Assembly: GCA_015233285.1 (NCBI GenBank)
Contig: JADFYA010000004.1
Coordinates: forward strand, 29,059-34,662
Length of the DNA stretch: 5,604 nt
Origin: Deltaproteobacteria bacterium
Lineage (GTDB): Bacteria; Desulfobacterota; JADFXK01
Direction of reading: 5' to 3'
The notes below the pieces were generated by a model. It was not told the DNA's origin. It was given only the letters and a program-made list of their open reading frames with translations, and searched no databases. This document shows, piece after piece, positions 1 through 4,382 of this stretch. Every line of letters starts with the position of its first letter. The first letter of the stretch is position 1. A program made the translations under genes and the position numbers.

Positions 1-457
1 GAAAGCACGACTTGATACAAGGCAGATCAAAACGCGCCCCGTTGAAGGTGACGACCAGATCGTACTTGATGATTTCGTCCTCAAATGCTTCCAGGTTGCG
101 GCCATTGATGAAAGCCCGGTAATCTCGCCCGTCATAGACGCCGATCACGGTGATTTCCACTCCGGGTCCGAACAGACCATTGGTTTCTATATCCAGGTAG
201 GCGGTTTTGGGGCGAAAAGTCTCAAACATGCGCCACCGGTCAGGCGTCTTCAGCCGGGCGTTGAAATATCCGGGATCTGCTAAATGTTTTCTGGAAACAC
301 TTAGCTCGTTGCGAATAACGGCATATTTTGACTGAATAAATCGTTCCAGTTGAGGGGAAGCTTCGAAATCGTCCCAGGTCAATATGCCGTGTTCCCAAAG
401 ACGGTCCTCCAGGTGCCGGCCCACCCCTGAAATATGAATAAATGTGTTTTGGAGCAA
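1..457 (-). CDS. RNase H-like (DEDD-fold) nuclease, YprB-type, 5' part only
   Basis: The first 152 residues are visible; the rest lies beyond the left edge. Residues 1-33 hold an ISGVGRHLEDRLWEHGI segment that resembles a helix-hairpin-helix and is typical of the N-terminus of this family. From about residue 84 an RNase H-like exonuclease domain begins. It has the DIET motif at 89-92 (D89 and E91 as predicted metal ligands) and a second motif, FNGARFD, at 138-144 with D144. Proteins of this family are predicted 3'-5' exonucleases or structure-specific nucleases; the substrate cannot be read from sequence. The missing part should carry the remaining acidic residues. The start is TTG at 457: the frame has a stop just upstream, a GAGGAG Shine-Dalgarno sits 7 nt before the TTG, and the family-like N-terminus begins there. 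The gene is divergent from resB. The family call is firm; the exact biochemical role is not. Confidence 0.85.
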   Translation of the reverse strand, partial: MLQNTFIHISGVGRHLEDRLWEHGILTWDDFEASPQLERFIQSKYAVIRNELSVSRKHLADPGYFNARLKTPDRWRMFETFRPKTAYLDIETNGLFGPGVEITVIGVYDGRDYRAFINGRNLEAFEDEIIKYDLVVTFNGARFDLPCIKSCF

Positions 458-464
458 GTTGATA

Positions 465-470
465 CTCCTC
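465..470 (-). promoter_or_regulatory. Ribosome binding site that fixes the TTG start
   Basis: The minus strand reads GAGGAG here, followed by 7 nt (TATCAAC) and then TTG at 457. There is no ATG or GTG nearby in this frame, and in-frame stops lie directly upstream. This site therefore supports TTG as the real initiation codon of the nuclease gene. Confidence 0.75.
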
Positions 471-527
471 TATCTCTATACGGGACAAAATGTGAATGTA
501 AGATTTCAATTTCGGATGATGATAACC

Positions 528-556
528 TCTATACCCCAGTCAGCCCGGTAAAGCAA
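528..556 (-). promoter_or_regulatory. Candidate sigma70-type promoter for the nuclease gene
   Basis: On the minus strand TTGCTT (551-556) and TATAGA (528-533) are separated by 17 bp. The match to consensus is partial (3 of 6 and 4 of 6). Predicted transcription would start near 521, giving a leader of about 60 nt before the TTG start and its ribosome binding site. Sequence pattern only. Confidence 0.3.
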
Positions 557-671
557 TGTTCGTTTGATATTCCCCGGCCTCGATTCAACCGCATTGGGGC
601 AAGGCCCAGGGCTGCCACGTCCGTTTCAATAATATTTCATACAGTTGGCCTGCCTTTCCATATATTATTTG

Positions 672-700
672 TTGCCAAGCCAATCGAGGCATGATATAGA
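672..700 (+). promoter_or_regulatory. Candidate sigma70-type promoter for resB-ccsA
   Basis: TTGCCA (672-677, 5 of 6 to consensus) and TATAGA (695-700, 4 of 6) are separated by exactly 17 bp. A start near 707 would give a resB leader of about 130 nt, which would contain the tandem repeat and hairpins at 731-799. It shares the -10 hexamer TATAGA with the minus-strand candidate at 528-556. Confidence 0.4.
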
Positions 701-730
701 GACCAACTTTGCGTAAGCTGGATCACCAAC

Positions 731-748
731 TATAGATCATATAGATCA
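731..748 (+). repeat. Perfect tandem repeat, 2 x 9 bp (TATAGATCA)
   Basis: TATAGATCA occurs at 731-739 and again immediately at 740-748. The second copy also forms the left arm of the hairpin at 741-772. Its place just downstream of the candidate promoter at 672-700 would suit an operator or a structured leader, but no regulator is identifiable. Confidence 0.6.
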
Positions 749-799
749 GTTCGGGTGAAGCCGTTGATCTGTCAAGGGAGTTTCCCTCTGCCGGAGAGG
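741..799 (+). promoter_or_regulatory. Cluster of three short hairpins in the resB leader
   Basis: First, AGATCA (743-748) pairs with TGATCT (765-770), extended by A741-T772 and a G-T pair, with an inner CGG/CCG stem (752-754, 761-763) around the loop GTGAAG. Second, AGGGA (775-779) pairs with TCCCT (783-787) around a 3-nt loop. Third, CCTCT (785-789) pairs with AGAGG (795-799) around GCCGG. The second and third share bases 785-787 and so exclude each other. No strong run of T follows, so a simple terminator is not supported. A role is unproven. Confidence 0.35.
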
Positions 800-808
800 C
801 TTTATAAT
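781..808 (+). promoter_or_regulatory. Alternative resB promoter with a perfect -10 box
   Basis: TATAAT at 803-808 is a perfect -10 hexamer. The best partner is TTTCCC at 781-786 with a 16-bp spacer (3 of 6 to TTGACA). Transcription would start near 815, about 24 nt before the resB ATG. The weak -35 and the general A+T richness here make chance likely; it competes with the candidate at 672-700. Confidence 0.3.
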
Positions 809-838
809 TAATTTTCATTTCTCCTATTAAGTAAGGCT

Positions 839-2197
839 ATGTCTATTAAGAAAAAATCGATAGGCGAACACGTGTTCGACTTTTTTGCCTCCGTCCGGCT
901 GAGCCTGATCTTGTTGGCCGGGGTGGCGGCTGTGTCTATCCTGGGCACCCTGATACCCCAGGGCGAAGAACCGGAACTGTACGCCCGGTACCTCGGCCCT
1001 CGTCTTTTCGACATATTTGAATCCCTGGGCTTTTTTGATATGTACCATGCGCCCTGGTTCTTGTTCATCTTGCTTCTGCTGGCTCTAAATCTAATCGGAT
1101 GTTCGCTCAAGCGGTTCCCCAAAACGATGGGAATCCTTAAGGCGCCCGTTAGATTGGATGAAGGGGTTTTCAAAAAAGACGAATTCCATTACCAAATCAA
1201 ACTCGACACGTCATTTGAACGGGTGAAGACTTTTCTGACCGATGTCGTGGCCAGGCGCTATCCCAACCGTCCGGCCCAAGACGACTCTCCGGGCAAACTG
1301 ATGCTATATGGTGAAAAGGGAGGGTTGTCCCGGTTTGGACCCTATATTATCCATACCAGTGTGTTGCTTATCTTTATCGGAGCCTTTATCGGGACCAGGT
1401 GGGGCTTTGAAGGCCGGCTGACCCTATCGGAAGGGGAGCGTTCCGGCCTCATTCATCTGAAACAGACCGATTTGCCGAAGGAGCTGGGTTTTTCCGTGAG
1501 GTGTGACAAGTTCTCAGTCAGCTTTTATGAGAACGGGATGCCCAAGGAGTACCGGACCGACCTCTCCGTGATCGAAGGAGGCCGGGTAGTGGAAAAGGCG
1601 GCGGTCAGGGTGAATGATCCCTTCACTTATAAGGGGATCACCTTCTATCAATCCAACTATGGCACGATGGGAGATAACATCACCTTGGGGGTGCGCCCGG
1701 CGGCCGGCGGTGAGGAAAAAATTATCAAGTTGGATCCCCACATGGAAACCCCGGTCCCCGGTGTGGGTCTGATCAAGCTGGTCAATTTCTATCCCAACCT
1801 GATGAAAATGGGCCCGGCTGTAAAGCTGGCGGTGGCTGGAGATGCCGAAGAGCCCGAACCAGTGGTTCTGTTCCAGAAGGCCCCGGACTTCGACAAACGC
1901 CGTCAAGCTAAATACATCCTTACTTTAAAGAATTTTACAGAACGGTATTATACCGGCCTGCAGGTCAACAGTGATCCCGGTGTCTGGTTAGTCTGGCTGG
2001 GTTGCGGTATAATGGTGGCCGGGTTCCTGATCACCTTCTATGTGTCCCATCGTCGCATCTACGTCCTGGCTCAATCCCAACCGGATGGGACGGTCATCAC
2101 CTTTTCCGGCCGCGTAAACAGAAACAAGCTGGCTTTTAAAAAAGAGTTGGACAGGCTTTGCCGGACCGTCCAGGCTGACCTTCAGAAGGCGGAATAA
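839..2197 (+). CDS. resB: Cytochrome c biogenesis protein ResB (System II, Ccs1/CcsB family)
   Basis: This 452-residue membrane protein is one half of the System II heme delivery and cytochrome c synthase complex, acting at the cytoplasmic membrane with its large domain outside. Predicted membrane helices lie at about 17-40 (after the FFASVRLSL stretch), 71-90 (APWFLFILL onward), 168-187 (FGPYIIHTSVLL) and 381-402 (VWLVWLGCG onward). A large soluble domain of about 190 residues sits between helices 3 and 4. It carries the family motif NDPFTYKGITFYQSNYG at 259-275. The DPGVWLVWLG motif at 379-388 opens the last helix. His70 and His172 lie at or in helices 2 and 3 and are candidates for heme contact. 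Length and helix order are normal for the family. The ATG at 839 fits the expected N-terminus, though the AAGG at 833-836 is only 2 nt upstream, so ribosome binding looks weak. ccsA follows after 32 nt, as expected for its partner. Confidence 0.94.
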   Translation: MSIKKKSIGEHVFDFFASVRLSLILLAGVAAVSILGTLIPQGEEPELYARYLGPRLFDIFESLGFFDMYHAPWFLFILLLLALNLIGCSLKRFPKTMGILKAPVRLDEGVFKKDEFHYQIKLDTSFERVKTFLTDVVARRYPNRPAQDDSPGKLMLYGEKGGLSRFGPYIIHTSVLLIFIGAFIGTRWGFEGRLTLSEGERSGLIHLKQTDLPKELGFSVRCDKFSVSFYENGMPKEYRTDLSVIEGGRVVEKAAVRVNDPFTYKGITFYQSNYGTMGDNITLGVRPAAGGEEKIIKLDPHMETPVPGVGLIKLVNFYPNLMKMGPAVKLAVAGDAEEPEPVVLFQKAPDFDKRRQAKYILTLKNFTERYYTGLQVNSDPGVWLVWLGCGIMVAGFLITFYVSHRRIYVLAQSQPDGTVITFSGRVNRNKLAFKKELDRLCRTVQADLQKAE

Positions 2198-2212
2198 CAA
2201 GCAACTTGATCA

Positions 2213-2219
2213 AAAGGAG
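2213..2219 (+). promoter_or_regulatory. Ribosome binding site that decides the ccsA start
   Basis: AAAGGAG lies 10 nt before the ATG at 2230. The same frame is open further back to a TTG at 2206, but that start would place this strong ribosome binding site inside the coding sequence. ATG at 2230 is therefore preferred. Confidence 0.75.
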
Positions 2220-2229
2220 CCTTGATCCT

Positions 2230-3081
2230 ATGGCGTCGTCATATATTTTGAGTGTGGTTACGTTCGCATATCTGACCTGTGCTACGCTTTACCTGTTTAG
2301 TCTGGTGTTCAAGAAATCATTTTTGGCTTTGATCGCCACAGTGATTACCTGGGTTACTTTGGGCGGTCATACCTTGGCCATTATTTTGCGCTGGGTAGAA
2401 TCTTATCAATTAGGTTTCGGCCACGCCCCCTTCTCCAATCTGTATGAGTCATTGGTTTTTTTCGCCTGGACGATTACGCTGGTGTATCTTCTGGTGGAAA
2501 AGAAGACCGGTCATCGGGCGATGGGTGTTTTCGTTATTCCGATCTCTTTTCTGGCCATGGCTTATGCCTCTTTTTCCCCCGATATCAGCAGCAAGATAGT
2601 TCCGCTCATCCCGGCCTTGAAAAGTAACTGGCTGATCGCTCACGTTATCACCTGTTTCCTGGGTTACGCCGGTTTTGCCACTTCCTGCGGGCTTAGTCTA
2701 ATGTTTCTGCTCAGGACGAATCATCCAGAGACAGGATCTCAAGACAGCTTCTGGGTTAGGCTCATTCCCCTATCCCAAACGCTGGAAGAGTTGATTTACC
2801 AGACTATATTAATAGGATTCTTGTTTCTAACCATAGGTATCGGCACCGGGGCCATCTGGGCGCACACGGCCTGGGGGACCTATTGGTCCTGGGACCCCAA
2901 GGAAACCTGGTCATTGATCACCTGGCTCATTTATGCGTTCATTCTGCACGGCCGCATGGCCCGAGGGTGGTCCGGCAAAACCATGGCCATCCTCTCTTTG
3001 GTGGGATTCATGGCGGTTTTGTTTACCTACCTGGGGGACAAATATCTGGTTCCAGGATTACATAGTTACGGCGCTAAGTAA
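2230..3081 (+). CDS. ccsA: Cytochrome c biogenesis protein CcsA/ResC (heme handling WWD protein)
   Basis: This 283-residue integral membrane protein is the second half of the System II synthase. With ResB it moves heme to the outer face of the membrane and joins it to CXXCH motifs of apocytochromes c. About eight helices can be drawn (roughly 3-27, 31-53, 71-90, 98-115, 133-161, 189-212, 225-242, 250-268). The diagnostic WWD heme-binding motif is present as WGTYWSWDPKETW at 215-227. Conserved histidines are H138 in LIAHVI, H240 in FILHGR and H278 in LHSYG. Their spacing matches the two external and one membrane histidine known from the fused CcsBA proteins. The N-terminal signature HTLAIILRW (47-55) with APFSNLYES (66-74) is also typical. 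All expected key residues are present. The gene begins 32 nt after resB and is probably co-transcribed. No CcdA or thiol-reducing partner is in view. Confidence 0.95.
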   Translation: MASSYILSVVTFAYLTCATLYLFSLVFKKSFLALIATVITWVTLGGHTLAIILRWVESYQLGFGHAPFSNLYESLVFFAWTITLVYLLVEKKTGHRAMGVFVIPISFLAMAYASFSPDISSKIVPLIPALKSNWLIAHVITCFLGYAGFATSCGLSLMFLLRTNHPETGSQDSFWVRLIPLSQTLEELIYQTILIGFLFLTIGIGTGAIWAHTAWGTYWSWDPKETWSLITWLIYAFILHGRMARGWSGKTMAILSLVGFMAVLFTYLGDKYLVPGLHSYGAK

Positions 3082-3084
3082 ACG

Positions 3085-3120
3085 GTTTCCGGCTGTTCGT
3101 TCCCGGCTTCCGGTTTCCGG
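3085..3120 (+). repeat. Left 14-bp-period repeat array (GTTTCCGG-type units)
   Basis: Units start at 3085 (GTTTCCGGCTGTTC), 3099 (GTTCCCGGCTTCCG) and 3113 (GTTTCCGG, partial), so the period is 14 bp. The 11-mer CGGTTTCCGGC occurs exactly twice, at 3083-3093 and 3111-3121. Read on the opposite strand, the array at 3341-3381 has the same period and a related unit. Confidence 0.6.
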
Positions 3121-3132
3121 CGTTAGATATTT

Positions 3133-3163
3133 GTTACCGTCTCATGTGGTGACGTTTCTCTTG
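3133..3163 (+). terminator. Weak candidate terminator after ccsA
   Basis: GTTACC (3133-3138) can pair with GGTGAC (3148-3153), with one G-U pair, around a 9-nt loop. GTTTCTCTT follows, which is T-rich but interrupted. The short stem and broken T-run make this doubtful. Confidence 0.2.
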
Positions 3164-3189
3164 ACATTCACCTCCCGTCCTGATAGGAA
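3161..3189 (+). promoter_or_regulatory. Candidate promoter for thi4
   Basis: TTGACA at 3161-3166 is a perfect -35 hexamer. With a 17-bp spacer the -10 position reads TAGGAA (3184-3189), which matches consensus at only 3 of 6. A start near 3196 would give thi4 a leader of about 210 nt, long enough to hold a regulatory RNA and containing the stems at 3281-3316. Confidence 0.35.
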
Positions 3190-3280
3190 ATAGGGTGTAT
3201 AGCTAATCTCGCCGGAATGCAGCCTGATCTATCCCAATCGTAGTAACTTATTGATTGATCATACCCAACGTATCGTTGCA

Positions 3281-3316
3281 GGGGTTACCGGATGGCTCTA
3301 CCCCGGTCCCGGCCAT
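3281..3316 (+). promoter_or_regulatory. Alternative stem-forming segment in the thi4 leader
   Basis: GGGGT (3281-3285) can pair with ACCCC (3300-3304). ACCGG (3287-3291) can pair with CCGGT (3303-3307). ATGGC (3292-3296) can pair with GCCAT (3312-3316). The pairings overlap, so they exclude one another. ATTATTCTT follows the last stem. Competing stems of this sort are seen in attenuators, but no ligand-binding domain was recognised upstream. Confidence 0.25.
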
Positions 3317-3340
3317 TATTCTTACGCACAACCAATAACG

Positions 3341-3381
3341 AGCAACCAGGAACCAGCAACCAGGAACCAGCAACCAGGAAC
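3341..3381 (-). repeat. Right 14-bp tandem repeat array (AGCAACCAGGAACC)
   Basis: On the plus strand AGCAACCAGGAACC is repeated almost three times without error: 3341-3354, 3355-3368 and 3369-3381 (last base missing). On the minus strand the unit reads GTTCCTGGTTGCTG. In that orientation 37 bases here align without gaps to 3084-3120, with 25 identities by my manual count. The array ends 25 bp before the thi4 ATG. Confidence 0.8.
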
Positions 3382-3406
3382 ATTTCATCAACATGGAGAC
3401 GATTAG

Positions 3407-4192
3407 ATGAAACTTGACGAAATTATTATCTCTCGCGCCATTATTGACCGGTATATGAAAAAGTTTTCCGACTACCTGGACGTCGACGTGGCCATCGTTG
3501 GGGCCGGCCCGGCCGGCTTAGTGGCGGCCCGCGATCTGGCTCTGGCTGGGCGTAAAGTGGCCCTGTTTGAACGAAAGCTGTCTGTCGGCGGCGGCATGTG
3601 GGGCGGCGGCATGATGCTGAACGAAATCGTCATCCAGGATGAAGCCAAACGGATACTCGATGACTATGGCGTCCGGACCGAACAGTTCGCCCCTGGTTAT
3701 TACACGGCTGATTCGGTGGAAACGGTTTCCAGCCTGGTGTCCGGGGCCTGCCACGCCGGGGCTAAGATATTTAACCTGATCTCGGCAGAAGACGTGATGG
3801 TCCGGGACAACCGGGTAATCGGTCTGGTGATCAACTGGACGGCGGTGGAAATGGCCCATTTACACGTTGACCCGCTGGCTGTCCGGGCCAAATTCGTTAT
3901 CGATTCCACCGGCCACGACACCGAGGTGATTAAAGTAATTCAGCGGAAAGTGGATGCCAAATTGCTCACCTCCACCGGTTCCATAATCGGGGAAAAATCA
4001 TTGTGGGCTGAAGTGGCCGAGCAATCAACCATGGAAAACACCAAAGAGGCTTTTCCCGGGGTGTATGTCGCCGGCATGGCCGCTAACGCCACCTTTGGGG
4101 CATTTCGGATGGGGCCGATTTTCGGCGGGATGCTGTTATCCGGTGAAAAAGTGGCTAAGGAAATTGATAAACGCTTGACTGCCGGCATTTAA
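3407..4192 (+). CDS. thi4: Sulfide-dependent adenosine diphosphate thiazole synthase (Thi4 family)
   Basis: This 261-residue flavin-fold protein is a Thi4 thiazole synthase, which makes the ADP-thiazole precursor of thiamine from NAD and glycine. The dinucleotide-binding motif GAGPAG is at 32-37, followed by the acidic end of the second strand in LFERK (53-57). The family glycine-rich motif [10 protein letters not shown] lies at 61-70, and the C-terminal [14 protein letters not shown] is at 233-246. In the suicidal yeast and plant enzymes a cysteine in the xCMDP motif donates its sulfur. Here the motif reads LHVDP (152-156) with His153, as in methanogen enzymes that use free sulfide and turn over repeatedly. 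This supports a catalytic enzyme in a sulfide-rich cell. Start: ATG with GGAG 8 nt upstream; length is normal for the archaeal-type family. These proteins are sometimes mislabelled as ribose-1,5-bisphosphate isomerase. No other thiamine gene is visible nearby. Confidence 0.94.
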   Translation: MKLDEIIISRAIIDRYMKKFSDYLDVDVAIVGAGPAGLVAARDLALAGRKVALFERKLSVGGGMWGGGMMLNEIVIQDEAKRILDDYGVRTEQFAPGYYTADSVETVSSLVSGACHAGAKIFNLISAEDVMVRDNRVIGLVINWTAVEMAHLHVDPLAVRAKFVIDSTGHDTEVIKVIQRKVDAKLLTSTGSIIGEKSLWAEVAEQSTMENTKEAFPGVYVAGMAANATFGAFRMGPIFGGMLLSGEKVAKEIDKRLTAGI

Positions 4193-4382
4193 TCAAGGTA
4201 TGGTGGCCAGTGTCTACGGTCGGGCCGGGAATGCGGCCACCAAATTCGACAGTCCCAACTATCTCAGCCCCATCAGGGGTTGGGATAATTATGTACACTT
4301 GGTTAATCGAAGGGTTAGGCAGTCTTCTCGGACTTCGCCCGATGGCCCGGCTGCGGTGAAACGGAACTTGTAAGGATTATTT
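4193..4382 (+). other. Intergenic region between thi4 and gatB, with two hairpins
   Basis: This 190-bp gap has a perfect 8-bp inverted repeat 8 nt after the thi4 stop: TGGTGGCC (4201-4208) and GGCCACCA (4235-4242), with a 26-nt loop. A second hairpin combines CCCC (4268-4271)/GGGG (4276-4279) with CCCAA (4254-4258)/TTGGG (4280-4284). Neither is followed by a T-run, so neither is a classical terminator. A small TCGG/CCGA stem lies at 4328-4342. A 57-codon open frame (4200-4373) fills the gap almost exactly; it has a poor ribosome binding site and is treated as doubtful. AAGGA (4372-4376) is the gatB ribosome binding site. Confidence 0.5.

Larger units (their letters stand above)
458..838. other. 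Divergent intergenic region between the nuclease gene and resB
   Basis: This 381-bp stretch separates two outward-facing genes. No convincing coding sequence was seen. It holds candidate promoters for each direction (528-556 minus, 672-700 plus, 781-808 plus), a tandem 9-bp repeat (731-748) and three short hairpins (741-772, 775-787, 785-799). The last 40 bases before resB are A+T-rich. An 86-codon open frame at 434-694 on the plus strand overlaps the nuclease gene and has no recognisable product. Confidence 0.6.
3082..3406. other. Intergenic region between ccsA and thi4
   Basis: This 325-bp stretch has no convincing gene. It contains a left repeat array (3085-3120), a weak hairpin that may end the ccsA transcript (3133-3153), a candidate promoter (3161-3189), a stem-forming leader segment (3281-3316), a right repeat array in opposite orientation (3341-3381) and the thi4 ribosome binding site GGAG (3395-3398, 8 nt before the ATG). 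A 41-codon frame from ATG 3292 runs into thi4 and is composed largely of the repeat; it is not called as a gene. Confidence 0.6.

Noticed and set aside
475..497. Minus-strand promoter with TATAGA at 475-480 and CTTACA 16 bp upstream
   Set aside because: Transcription would start within or after the GAGGAG ribosome binding site at 465-470, leaving no usable leader.
434..694. 86-codon plus-strand open frame in the nuclease-resB gap
   Set aside because: It begins inside the oppositely oriented nuclease gene, lacks a ribosome binding site and has no recognisable composition or motif; chance is likely.
785..815. Hairpin CCTCT/AGAGG followed by T-containing sequence as an intrinsic terminator
   Set aside because: The stem is only 5 bp and the following bases (CTTTATAATT) are not a T-run. 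No upstream plus-strand gene needs terminating here.
2206..2229. Longer ccsA from a TTG at 2206
   Set aside because: This would bury the clear AAAGGAG ribosome binding site inside the gene and add eight residues unlike the family N-terminus. ATG at 2230 fits better.
2933..3193. 86-codon open frame across the end of ccsA
   Set aside because: It is out of frame with a well-supported membrane protein over most of its length and has no start signals; it is a shadow.
3292..3415. 41-codon frame from ATG 3292 into thi4
   Set aside because: Its body is largely the translated 14-bp repeat, there is no ribosome binding site, and it overlaps the thi4 start.
4193..4382. A gatC gene before gatB
   Set aside because: GatC proteins are about 95 residues with a recognisable helical pattern. 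The gap encodes at most 57 codons without similarity that I can recognise.
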